A DNA stretch of 64,000 bases from Brevibacillus choshinensis (lineage in GTDB: Bacteria > Bacillota > Bacilli > Brevibacillales > Brevibacillaceae). The stretch lies in the NCBI RefSeq assembly GCF_016811915.1, contig NZ_CP069127.1, positions 6,036,501 to 6,100,500 on the forward strand, read 5' to 3'. Position 1 is the first letter of the stretch. Each line of letters begins with the position of its first letter. This document shows positions 55,730 to 63,805 of the stretch, in pieces. The position numbers were made by a program, and so were the translations under genes. Under the pieces are notes generated by a model. It did not search any database, was not told the origin of the DNA, and worked only from the letters and a program-made list of their open reading frames with translations.

Positions 55730-57550
55730 TTGAAACGCTATATGCTCATCATCTGCATGTCCTTGCTGCTGCTCGCCTCTGGCCTCCCTTCTGTACAGGC
55801 GGCTGCGCTGCAGGCAGACCAACTGAAGCAAATCATCGCGTTTTCCAGTGACGCCTTGATCAGCGCTGGGGACCAAAACTGGGCGGAAGCGAAAAAGGCC
55901 ATTTCCGGCATGAAAGCTCTCTGGGAAACCAATGACGAGAGCACTGCAGACGCCCAGGCGCTAGCAGACGCCCAGGCGCTAGTAGACGCCCAGGCGCTGA
56001 CAGCTGCCCTGGCGGAGGCACAGCAGGCCCTCGCTCAGGTCGATTCCGATCCAGCAACGGCGAAAGCGGCCATCTCCAAGCTGGCAAAAGCGGCAGATCG
56101 ATATGTCACAGCCAAAGAAGACGCTGGCCAACCGAAGGAAAAAGCTCATAAACAAATTGCGGCCCTGTTGCCGCTTCTCCAAGATAGTATGAAAGCCGTA
56201 TCAGCTGGAGACGGTCCAGCGGCAAAAAAGACGTACAACAGCTTTGTCACTGGCTGGTACAAAGCAGAAAACCTGGTCCGAGCCGAAAATGTCCAGGTGT
56301 ACAGCGATATGGAAATCAAAATCAGCAGTGCGCGAATTGCGCTGAATACCGATCCGATTGATCCTGCAAAAGGCAAGGCGAAGCTGCAGGACTTGATTAC
56401 CGTCGTAGAGGATTACCTCGCGGGTAAAGCGGCCACTAATGCCTCGACATCGGCTGCAGCAGGTGATAAGCCGTCCGTCTCTTCGCTTTTGGAATTGCTG
56501 GACTCCGTGGAAGCCGACATTCAAAGCAAGCAAGCGGACAGCGCATCAGGAAAAATGGACACTTTCATCTCTTCCTGGCCGCAGGTAGAAGGTGTGGTCA
56601 TGACCAAATCGCCGGCTACCTACAGCAGCATCGAAACCAAGATGGTGTCCATCCCTACGCTGATCTTGTCCAGCCCGCCTAACTGGGAGAAGGCATCGTC
56701 CTTTATCGCGGAAATGAAAAGCGAGCTCCAGCCGTTTGTTGCATCTTCTTCCTACACGGCATGGGACGCCGGACTCATCATGTTCCGTGAAGGTCTGGAA
56801 GCCATCTTGATTATCGTGTCACTGTTGACGTTGCTCACCCGATCTGGCAATGAAGACAAGCGCAAATGGGTCTGGTCCGGAGCTTTCATTGGGATCTTGG
56901 GCTCTGCGCTGCTCGCCATTTTGCTCAGCGTTGTATTTTCCAATCTTTCTGCCGGCAGCTCTCGTGAAACGATCGAAGGCGTCACCGGAATCATTGCCGT
57001 TCTGTTCATGCTTACCATCGGTGCCTGGCTGCACAAAAAGTCCAATTTGCAGGCGTGGAACCGCTTTGTAGAAAAGACGATCGGCACCTCGCTGGCGAAG
57101 GGAACTCTGTGGTCGCTTAGCTTCACTGCTTTTCTGGCCATTATTCGCGAAGGGGCTGAGACAATCATCTTCTTTATGGGGATGGCTGCAACGATTCGCA
57201 TGACCGACCTGATTATGGGAGTCTGCGGTGCACTGCTCGTGCTCGCGATCATCGCGTTTGCGATCATCAAGCTGAGCAATCGCATACCGATCCGCCCGTT
57301 CTTCCTGGTAGCGAGCTTGCTGCTCTATTACATGGCTTTCAAATTTATCGGCGCCAGCATTCATTCTTTCCAGGTCACCGGCAGCTTGGCAGCCCACAGC
57401 TCCGACTATCTGCTCTACGCGCCGCAGCTCGGCATCTATGCGACATGGGAGACGACGATTCCCCAGCTGGTTATCCTTGCCGTCGTTGCCTTCAACTTTG
57501 TGCGCCTTACGCGGAAACGGACGATCAAACCTCTCCCGCAAATCAACTAA
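55730..57550 (+). CDS. efeU: Ferrous/ferric iron permease EfeU (FTR1 family) with long N-terminal domain
   Basis: A 606-residue membrane protein. TTG 55730 is preferred because GGAGTGA lies eight bases upstream; GTG 55721 is the alternative. A signal peptide precedes a ~330-residue extracytoplasmic helical domain, including a tandem repeat of six residues (A-D-A-Q-A-L). The FTR1 permease (about 335-600) has seven helices and the two iron-ligand motifs MFREGLEAIL and IREGAETIIF. The N-terminal half is as seen in Gram-positive EfeU. It imports iron delivered by EfeO and oxidised by EfeB. It ends the operon. Confidence 0.93.
   Translation: MKRYMLIICMSLLLLASGLPSVQAAALQADQLKQIIAFSSDALISAGDQNWAEAKKAISGMKALWETNDESTADAQALADAQALVDAQALTAALAEAQQALAQVDSDPATAKAAISKLAKAADRYVTAKEDAGQPKEKAHKQIAALLPLLQDSMKAVSAGDGPAAKKTYNSFVTGWYKAENLVRAENVQVYSDMEIKISSARIALNTDPIDPAKGKAKLQDLITVVEDYLAGKAATNASTSAAAGDKPSVSSLLELLDSVEADIQSKQADSASGKMDTFISSWPQVEGVVMTKSPATYSSIETKMVSIPTLILSSPPNWEKASSFIAEMKSELQPFVASSSYTAWDAGLIMFREGLEAILIIVSLLTLLTRSGNEDKRKWVWSGAFIGILGSALLAILLSVVFSNLSAGSSRETIEGVTGIIAVLFMLTIGAWLHKKSNLQAWNRFVEKTIGTSLAKGTLWSLSFTAFLAIIREGAETIIFFMGMAATIRMTDLIMGVCGALLVLAIIAFAIIKLSNRIPIRPFFLVASLLLYYMAFKFIGASIHSFQVTGSLAAHSSDYLLYAPQLGIYATWETTIPQLVILAVVAFNFVRLTRKRTIKPLPQIN
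55946..55999 (+). repeat. Three tandem 18-base repeats in efeU
   Basis: The unit GCAGACGCCCAGGCGCTA occurs three times head to tail (last copy with two changes), adding or removing six residues per unit. The reading frame is kept. Confidence 0.95.
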
Positions 57551-57566
57551 AAAGCATAGCATGAAA

Positions 57567-57612
57567 AAAACCGCAGGTTGGCGCATCCCATGTGCCATTC
57601 CTGCGGTTTTTC
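57567..57612. terminator. Terminator after efeU
   Basis: AAAACCGCAGG pairs with CCTGCGGTTTT, extended by inner TGGCGCA/TGTGCCA, with A before and T after. It can end both efeU and the convergent response regulator gene. Confidence 0.85.
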
Positions 57613-57667
57613 GCGCTGCGATCTTGCCCCACAAAAAGCAGAGGGGAGTCCCTCTGCCTTTGTTCCA

Positions 57668-58789
57668 TTATGAATTCTCTTTTAGATAGGCGGCCACCCA
57701 TTTTCGCATGCCCTCCGGCGGTTCCACCCCCACTTCATTCCGGTAAGCGTGGGCGAACTTCTCATAGTGCTTTGCGACTTTTCCGCTTTGCTTGTTACGG
57801 GCATACATCTCCAGCAGGATTTGATTCATCTCTTCTTGCAACGGATACATGGATAAATACGAATCGACACGTTGCTCGGCTTTTTGCCACTCCCTTTGGA
57901 ACAGGTCATGCTCAATCAGTTGTTGGACCAGCATCGTGTATTGCTTGGCGAACATTTCCTCCATCGGTGTTTTCCAAAAATAGTCCCTCTGATCCAGAAG
58001 CGGCCCTTTGTATTGGCTGTACAGATACTCCGCCTGCTCCACATCGAACGGCTCCCTCGTCTGGGGAAAGTTGTGCTGGAGGTATGCCCAAACGTCATAA
58101 GACTGGTCACGGGGCTCCAGGACATACCCTTCACTCGTTTTGTGGATGTCCACTCCGATCTTCTGTTCCTTTAGAATTTTCTTGAGTCGGTAGACAGTGG
58201 TATAAAGATTATGGGTAGCTCTCTCCTCATCCATCTCTCCCCACAAGAGATCGATCAGATTCCACTTGCTGACATGGCGCCCGGGATGACAGAGAAAGTA
58301 CGCAAACAGCTCCTCCGCTTTCTTGGTTCGCCAACGAACCATGTTCCCTTCCTGGTTGCGCACTTCGAACCCGCCGAAGCATTGGATAGTGGCTTTGTTC
58401 TGGGGCTGGCCACCTGTCTTGATGTGTCCCAGCTGTTCCACCAGCTTTTTCGTCACCCGATCGATGGCCATGGGTGTCACAGGCTTTAGTATGTAGTGAA
58501 AGGCAAACAAATTGAATGCGTCTAAAGCGTAATCCTTGTAGGCTGTCGTAAACACAATCTTGGTTTGCGCCGAACATTCATTGATTTTCTGAGCGAGCTC
58601 CAGGCCGTTCATTTTCGGCATTTCGATATCCAAAAAAGCCACGTCTACCGAATGCTCCGGAAATTCAGCCAGCGCCTCCAAAGGATTTGTGAAGGCACCT
58701 ACAATCGTGTAATGCGGGTCTTGGCCGATGACGTATTTCATCAGATCGAGAATGGGTTTCTCATCCTCGACAATCAAGGCGTTAAACAA
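57668..58789 (-). CDS. Response regulator with BTAD (SARP-like) output domain
   Basis: A 373-residue regulator. The frame is open far upstream, but TTG 58789 has GGAGG seven bases before it and yields a normal receiver start (MFNALIVEDEKPI). The receiver (1-120) has acidic residues VEDE and phospho-acceptor Asp in VAFLDIEMPKMNG. A winged-helix Trans_reg_C-like domain (about 135-225) and a helical bacterial transcriptional activation domain (about 230-373) follow, as in LytR/SARP-type regulators of Bacillales. The cognate kinase normally precedes such a gene; here only a remnant is seen, so the regulator may be an orphan. Confidence 0.85.
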   Translation of the reverse strand: MFNALIVEDEKPILDLMKYVIGQDPHYTIVGAFTNPLEALAEFPEHSVDVAFLDIEMPKMNGLELAQKINECSAQTKIVFTTAYKDYALDAFNLFAFHYILKPVTPMAIDRVTKKLVEQLGHIKTGGQPQNKATIQCFGGFEVRNQEGNMVRWRTKKAEELFAYFLCHPGRHVSKWNLIDLLWGEMDEERATHNLYTTVYRLKKILKEQKIGVDIHKTSEGYVLEPRDQSYDVWAYLQHNFPQTREPFDVEQAEYLYSQYKGPLLDQRDYFWKTPMEEMFAKQYTMLVQQLIEHDLFQREWQKAEQRVDSYLSMYPLQEEMNQILLEMYARNKQSGKVAKHYEKFAHAYRNEVGVEPPEGMRKWVAAYLKENS

Positions 58790-58825
58790 ACATTTTCCTC
58801 CTCTCCCTCTCTCTATTCGACGCCA

Positions 58826-58921
58826 TCCGTTCAGCCTTTTTCCGTCAGTATAACAGAAGGAAACAACACTCTTGAGAGCATTGTACAAAAAATGCGGTTT
58901 GATTTGCGAGCAGTGCCTCGC
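58826..58921 (-). pseudogene. Remnant of a LytS-type histidine kinase
   Basis: In frame with the response regulator, about 32 residues (SQIKPHFLYNALKSVVSFCY and neighbours) match the His-kinase H-box of the LytS/YesM group. Nothing of the sensor, the ATPase domain or a start remains. It is a deleted kinase gene. Confidence 0.65.
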
Positions 58922-58978
58922 TGGCAGTGAAAGCAGTGATGACCTCATACGCAGAAACATCACATTGAAGAACAAAAA

Positions 58979-59009
58979 ACAGCCCAGGTGAACATTCTCA
59001 CTGGGCTGT
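58979..59009 (-). terminator. Terminator of the permease/phosphoribosyltransferase operon
   Basis: ACAGCCCAG pairs with CTGGGCTGT on the minus strand, followed by six T. It lies 47 bases after the phosphoribosyltransferase stop. Confidence 0.85.
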
Positions 59010-59055
59010 CTCATCGGGCGATCTTTTCACATGCACCGGACATTACTCTTTCATT

Positions 59056-59601
59056 TTACGCGTGAGGAAACAAAGGAAGCTTTTCCAAAAACAGAATGTC
59101 AGCACGCTCTGCCGCATCTCCTTCTGCGAGGATGGCCGCTCTGGCCACGACATTGCCGCCTGCCTGCACGACCAGCTCTTCGATGGCCTTCAGCGATTTG
59201 CCAGTGCTGATCACATCGTCGATAATGGCCACTCGCTTGCCTGCGATTTCCTTGGCATCCGCACCATCCAGGCACAAAACCTGCGTTTTTTGCGTCGTGA
59301 TGGAGACGACTTCATTTACCAGGGGAGAATCCATGTACGGCTTGATACTCTTGCGTGCCACATAATACTTTTTCAACTTCAAAAGACGAGCCACTTCATA
59401 GACGAGAGGGATTCCTTTTGCTTCCGCGGTAATCAGCACGTCCACTTCAGGCAATTTTTCTACGAGCAAAGGCGCTGCGGCTTCCACCAGCTCGGCATCA
59501 CCGAGTATGACGAAGCTGGCGATACTCAGATCGTCGGCGATCGGCATGATCGGAAGCTCACGAGTGACTCCGGCTACTTTGAGTGTGTATGTCTTCTCCA
59601 T
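59056..59601 (-). CDS. Purine-type phosphoribosyltransferase
   Basis: A 181-residue cytoplasmic enzyme starting at ATG 59601 behind GGAGGGA. The PRPP-binding motif VAIIDDVISTGKSL is present near 125, and a ligand loop TAEAKGIPLVYEVA near 58 is like adenine/xanthine phosphoribosyltransferases. It converts a purine base plus PRPP to the nucleotide. Length and sequence fit an Apt-like or Xpt-like protein; which base is used is not clear. It follows the permease gene by 11 bases, so import and capture are linked. Confidence 0.86.
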   Translation of the reverse strand: MEKTYTLKVAGVTRELPIMPIADDLSIASFVILGDAELVEAAAPLLVEKLPEVDVLITAEAKGIPLVYEVARLLKLKKYYVARKSIKPYMDSPLVNEVVSITTQKTQVLCLDGADAKEIAGKRVAIIDDVISTGKSLKAIEELVVQAGGNVVARAAILAEGDAAERADILFLEKLPLFPHA

Positions 59602-59612
59602 GTTCGTCCCTC

Positions 59613-60674
59613 CTACATTCCAAACAGACTTATCAAAGCTCTCATCAGCAAACCAGCCAGCATTCCAAAAAACGGGTCGGAAATTGCGGTAACGACCATC
59701 GTCATACCCCCTACAAGGCCGGAGGTAGCGTCGCCGCCAGTCAAAGCTGCAGTCGCATTACCCGGAACGGTTACGATAGCCCCCAGTACAAACAAGAAGC
59801 CGCTGATCGATTCGCTCGGAATGAAACGTCCGATTTTCGGCAGCAAACCCGCGAACAGGATGGCAGCCATCAGCACCATCATCAGCACGCCAGAAGCTAC
59901 CGGGTGTGGAGCGCCTGCCGTAGCAGAAATGATTGCCTCTACAGGGGCGCCGCCGAATAGCGCCGAAACCATGTCAGCCACGCTGCTGATCACGCTCAGT
60001 GTATCGATGTTTACGTCCGATTTGGCAATTTCTCCGTTGATTTGCCCAAACGCAATATTCGCGCCGATGTTGAGGCATACCATCGCCATCGCACCGCGCA
60101 GGATCGCAGGTGAAAAGGTCAATTTCTGCAAGACGAGACGATCATTCGCTACGGGCTGAATCGGGCTTCCCTGCTTCAGAACATTAGAAACGGCGCTAGA
60201 CAGGATAACCGAGATCGTTACCGTGTACACCAGGTCTTTCGTCAAGAAATACGTAAGCAGACCGGAAGCCATGGAACTGATCCCGACTGCCATATTGCCG
60301 CGTGCCATGTCCCACGATACGCGGGCCAGCATGATTCCCACACCAGCCATCATGCCGTTTGTAATGACCGGTCCGATAAAATCCACGATTTTCTCCAGAA
60401 AACCAAACAGACCGATGATGGTCATGATGATTCCCCCGACAAAAATCATGGAGAGCCTCTCTTTCATGCTTTTTCCTATCGTTCCTGCAAGGGTAATCGT
60501 CTCTGCTTGATAGGAAACGACCGCGACCGAACCTGTGACGGCATTTCCCGCTGCACCTACTAGAAACGCAAGCGCAGTCGGAACGGATGCAAAACCAAGG
60601 GATAAGGCCAGCAGACCTTGCGGCAGACCGTTCAAAACCACGCTCAGTGCAGCGATAATGTCCTTCCACTCCAT
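59613..60674 (-). CDS. NCS2-family nucleobase permease, short form
   Basis: A 353-residue membrane protein starting at ATG 60674 behind GGAGAGA. About ten helices are visible. NCS2 features include a VVSYQAETITLAG-type N-terminal segment and a glycine-rich APVEAIISATAGAPHPVASG region. Usual NCS2 length is 430-450, so it is short, but the frame is intact and no obvious gap is seen. It imports uracil, xanthine or another purine; the purine-type phosphoribosyltransferase in the same operon and the PurBox-like element upstream favour a purine. Confidence 0.84.
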   Translation of the reverse strand: MEWKDIIAALSVVLNGLPQGLLALSLGFASVPTALAFLVGAAGNAVTGSVAVVSYQAETITLAGTIGKSMKERLSMIFVGGIIMTIIGLFGFLEKIVDFIGPVITNGMMAGVGIMLARVSWDMARGNMAVGISSMASGLLTYFLTKDLVYTVTISVILSSAVSNVLKQGSPIQPVANDRLVLQKLTFSPAILRGAMAMVCLNIGANIAFGQINGEIAKSDVNIDTLSVISSVADMVSALFGGAPVEAIISATAGAPHPVASGVLMMVLMAAILFAGLLPKIGRFIPSESISGFLFVLGAIVTVPGNATAALTGGDATSGLVGGMTMVVTAISDPFFGMLAGLLMRALISLFGM

Positions 60675-60800
60675 CTTTCTCTCTCCTTTTCAAACAAATA
60701 AACATGTCAGATAAAATTACACAAATGATAAATTATCACAAAACACGATCTTTATCAATTAAATAATTAATTAATTTTCGTGTTTCGTTTAAACCAATTG

Positions 60801-60845
60801 ATTATATCCCTATTATCGTTCGTAATATGAGGGTATACACGAACG
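60801..60845 (-). promoter_or_regulatory. PurBox-like inverted repeat and promoter of the purine operon
   Basis: CGTTCGT (60817-60823) and ACGAACG (60839-60845) form a perfect inverted repeat 15 bases apart, each half resembling the PurR PurBox core (CCGAAC) with flanking A/T. TATAAT (minus, 60801-60806) lies just downstream on the minus strand; no good -35 is visible. I looked for a purine riboswitch and did not find its core. Confidence 0.55.
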
Positions 60846-60900
60846 TTCTATTCTAGCCAAAGTTTTATTTTCATTACAAATATACTCGTGATAAACAAAA

Positions 60901-60938
60901 AAAGCATGAGCAAGATCGTTTGATCTCACCCATGCTTT
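60901..60938 (-). terminator. Terminator of the BceAB-like operon
   Basis: A 17-pair stem (AAAGCATGGGTGAGATC with its partner, including G-T pairs) and six T on the minus strand, just after the permease stop. Confidence 0.9.
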
Positions 60939-60944
60939 ATGGCG

Positions 60945-62828
60945 TTAGGTTTCTTTCGGCAAAACAATTCCTCGATACAGCTGTACCGTAATCCAATAGT
61001 AGACTGCGTAAATTCCCACAAAAATCGAGGTCGGTACCCAAATGTTCGCGTACGGATCAAGCAGGATGACCGAGAACATCTCCATTCCCACAAGTACATG
61101 CAGCAGGCCCAGCAATGCAGGGAAAATGAATACGAGGAACAGCTCCTTGTAGATCGATCCTACCAGCCATGCTTTCCGTACTCCAATCTTGCGCAGCATC
61201 TTGTAGCGCTCGCGGTCCCTGCTCGCTCCCGAGAGGATTTTGAACATCAGGCAGCTTGCCATCATTGCCAAAAAGGCAATTCCCAGGAAGAAGCCCATGA
61301 ACATCGTTCCGCTCGTAAAGGCATACAGATTTTCGTACATGCTGTATTTCGTAGATAGGACTTCGCCGTCGTTGCCGCTCGCGGAAGGTGCGATTCGCTC
61401 CAATTGGCGTTGGTCCATGGCTTTCAGCTCACTCTTGTACTTCTCGAAGTCATCGACCTTTGCTAAAAGCACCGTGTGCTCCTTGCCTTTGATGCCTGCA
61501 TACGTAGGACCATCTGCAATGCGAATGCTTTTACCATCCAGCATCGCGTAGCTCGAGACAAATTCGTTGCGAATCGTTTTCTCCCATTCTTCGGGCACCT
61601 GCTCCATCACAGCGCTTCCTGATTTCTCCGAATGATCGTCCATGCCATACACGGAAGCCGGCAGCTGCGTCGATACCCGTTTGGGTTGGGCATCAGGATC
61701 GTAGGCTCCCATACTGTTCGAGGAGATCAGAGGCGGATGGGCGAGCAAATCGTCCTTTGCGTAATAGATTACGTCTCCATCCACTTTGTATCGATACGTG
61801 AGCTGTTCTTCTACGGTCATGCTTTTGATTGCCTCAAAATCTTCTGTCGTCGGGTCCTGAAGCGTGATGTCATAGACATGCGCGACGCCCGCAATCAAGG
61901 AGACGTTTTGCTGAAACGCCAATCCTCCTGCCATCGCTCCCACGCCCAGTGCAATCAGCATCGCGACGGTGGCCAGCACCTTGGTCAGGTTGTTCACGCG
62001 AAAACGGAGCTGGGCAAACGTAAAAGCATTCAATTTCTGGTCATTCAGTCTTTGATTCTTTTTCAATAGCTGCATGAACAAAGGCAGCAGCGAGATGAAA
62101 ATCAGGTACGTCCCGATCGTCGTCGCTACAGCTCCAATGATAAACCCAAAGGCGACCAGCTCTCTCAGATGATAGAGGCAAACATATCCTACCGTTACCA
62201 GGACAATCCCCAGTAAGGCAACCAACACAGTTCCGACCCCTGCCGCTTTTACCCGGTCATGCTGCTCTTCCGCACGGATGAGATCCAGTTCGGTAGCGCG
62301 TGCCAAACGAATGGCATTGATCGTCGATGTCAGAATGAAAAGCACGAGAAAGAATCCGCTCGTCATGAGCAGGGCTGGCACATAGACGGGCTGGTATCCC
62401 TCTGCCGCAATGTCCAACTGATTCATCAGCATCTTGCCGATTCCACTGGCCAGTCCGATCCCTACGATATTTCCAACAAGGATGGACAGGATGCCCATTG
62501 TCAATGTTTCCAAGAACAGAATCTGGCTGATCTTACCCTTCTTCGCTCCCAATACCCTGTACATCCCCAGCTCTTTGCGCCGAAGGGAAAGCAGGAATGA
62601 GTTGGCGTAAAATATATAGAAGATCGTAATGAACGCTAGAAGAAATGCGCCCACATTAAACACCAGCTGAATGGAACTGATCAAGGAATTTTCTCGGGTA
62701 TACTCGCTGTTCAGTGCGAGCGTCTGAAACATGTAGAAAATGGAGATGGAGATGACCAGACCCACGAGCAGGATCAGGTAGTCCTTCATCATTTTCCGCA
62801 TGCTGGATAACGATAGCTTCAGCAACAT
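60945..62828 (-). CDS. BceB-like ABC permease (peptide-antibiotic resistance)
   Basis: A 627-residue membrane protein starting at ATG 62828 behind GGAGGG. Ten helices arranged as two FtsX-type blocks: helices 1-8 in the first ~330 residues, then a large extracytoplasmic loop (about 310-500), then the C-terminal helices with an FtsX block (SCLMFKILSGASRDRERYKMLRKIGV). The large loop is the sensing domain in BceB. Such permeases free lipid-II-cycle targets from bacitracin or lantibiotics. It is encoded 12 bases after the ATPase gene; no two-component genes are adjacent in the window. Confidence 0.88.
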   Translation of the reverse strand: MLLKLSLSSMRKMMKDYLILLVGLVISISIFYMFQTLALNSEYTRENSLISSIQLVFNVGAFLLAFITIFYIFYANSFLLSLRRKELGMYRVLGAKKGKISQILFLETLTMGILSILVGNIVGIGLASGIGKMLMNQLDIAAEGYQPVYVPALLMTSGFFLVLFILTSTINAIRLARATELDLIRAEEQHDRVKAAGVGTVLVALLGIVLVTVGYVCLYHLRELVAFGFIIGAVATTIGTYLIFISLLPLFMQLLKKNQRLNDQKLNAFTFAQLRFRVNNLTKVLATVAMLIALGVGAMAGGLAFQQNVSLIAGVAHVYDITLQDPTTEDFEAIKSMTVEEQLTYRYKVDGDVIYYAKDDLLAHPPLISSNSMGAYDPDAQPKRVSTQLPASVYGMDDHSEKSGSAVMEQVPEEWEKTIRNEFVSSYAMLDGKSIRIADGPTYAGIKGKEHTVLLAKVDDFEKYKSELKAMDQRQLERIAPSASGNDGEVLSTKYSMYENLYAFTSGTMFMGFFLGIAFLAMMASCLMFKILSGASRDRERYKMLRKIGVRKAWLVGSIYKELFLVFIFPALLGLLHVLVGMEMFSVILLDPYANIWVPTSIFVGIYAVYYWITVQLYRGIVLPKET

Positions 62829-62840
62829 CCTATTGCCCTC

Positions 62841-63605
62841 CTAGTCTAGGTCATGTGACGCACCAAGCTCGGCGAGCACGTCCAGAATTTGTTTGAAAAA
62901 GGTTTGGCGATCTTCGGTGCGATGGATTTCTTTGTACAGTCTGCCGTCCTGAATAAACAAAATGCGCTTGCAGTAGCTCGCACTGAACGCATCGTGCGTG
63001 ACCATCAAAATCGAGACGTTCTGGTTTTGATTCAAATCGCTCATCGTCTCCAAGAGGCTCTTTGCATTTTTAGAATCCAGTGCGCCGGTCGGCTCATCTG
63101 CCAGCAAAATAGCCGGCTCATGGACCAATGCCCGTGCTGCGGCCGCTCTTTGCTTCTGTCCGCCGGATACTTGGACCGGGTATTTTTGCAGAAGATCAGC
63201 GATTCCTACCGTCTCGGCCACTTTTTTCACCTTTTGCCCGATCACTTGGGATGACACCCCTTGCAGCGACAATGGCAATGCGATGTTTTCGTACAAGGAC
63301 AAGTTCTCCAGCAAATTGAAGTCCTGAAAAATGAACCCGAGCCGCTGCGAACGGAAATCGGCGAGCTGGTTCTGTTTCATCTTGGTGATGTTGGTCCCGG
63401 CGATGTGAATCAAACCGCCACTTGGACGATCGAGCGTAGAAATGACGTTCAAAAGCGTCGTTTTGCCCGATCCGGAAGGGCCCATAATGCCGACGAACTC
63501 CCCCTCCTCGATGTTCAACGAAACTCCCTTTAATGCATGGGATTGGCTCTCGCCCTTTGTCCCGTATATTTTTTGTACGTCCTTGACTTCAAGTACAGTT
63601 TGCAT
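62841..63605 (-). CDS. BceA-like ABC ATPase
   Basis: A 254-residue ATPase starting at ATG 63605 behind GGAGGAA. Walker A GPSGSGKTT near 40, signature VSGGQKQR near 145, Walker B LLADEPTGALD near 168. Belongs to the LolD/MacB/BceA group that pairs with ten-helix permeases. With the next gene it forms a BceAB-type transporter. Confidence 0.92.
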   Translation of the reverse strand: MQTVLEVKDVQKIYGTKGESQSHALKGVSLNIEEGEFVGIMGPSGSGKTTLLNVISTLDRPSGGLIHIAGTNITKMKQNQLADFRSQRLGFIFQDFNLLENLSLYENIALPLSLQGVSSQVIGQKVKKVAETVGIADLLQKYPVQVSGGQKQRAAAARALVHEPAILLADEPTGALDSKNAKSLLETMSDLNQNQNVSILMVTHDAFSASYCKRILFIQDGRLYKEIHRTEDRQTFFKQILDVLAELGASHDLD

Positions 63606-63717
63606 ATGGTGTTCCTCCTTCTCCCTATTCCATAAGCTCCGCTCTTCTTTTTTCTTTCAACGCCTCTTACTGTACTCATTTTCCAGTGAGGGAGCCATTG
63701 ATCTACCTAACAGTTTG

Positions 63718-63733
63718 CTTACGTTTTTGTAAG
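63718..63733 (-). promoter_or_regulatory. BceR-like operator upstream of the transporter
   Basis: CTTACAAAAACGTAAG on the minus strand is a perfect inverted repeat (CTTAC, six bases, GTAAG). It resembles the TTAC-N-GTAA sites bound by BceR/YxdJ-type regulators and lies 112 bases before the ATPase gene. Confidence 0.55.
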
Positions 63734-63768
63734 AAAGCTTTTACCGAACACATCGTGAAAGAAAAAAA

Positions 63769-63790
63769 GACATGGAGATAGCTCCATGTC
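63769..63790 (-). terminator. Terminator of the gene at the right edge
   Basis: GACATGGAG pairs with CTCCATGTC around four bases, followed by seven T on the minus strand. It lies 16 bases after the stop of the partial gene. Confidence 0.9.
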
Positions 63791-63805
63791 CCATGCCACA
63801 TCGCA

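Noticed and set aside
58790..59014. The longer 448-residue reading of the response regulator.
   Set aside because: The extra N-terminus crosses the upstream terminator and a kinase remnant; TTG 58789 has a proper ribosome site.
60675..60900. A purine riboswitch before the NCS2 permease gene.
   Set aside because: The conserved core (the TTTCTACC-type segment and paired loops) is not present; an inverted PurBox-like repeat fits better.
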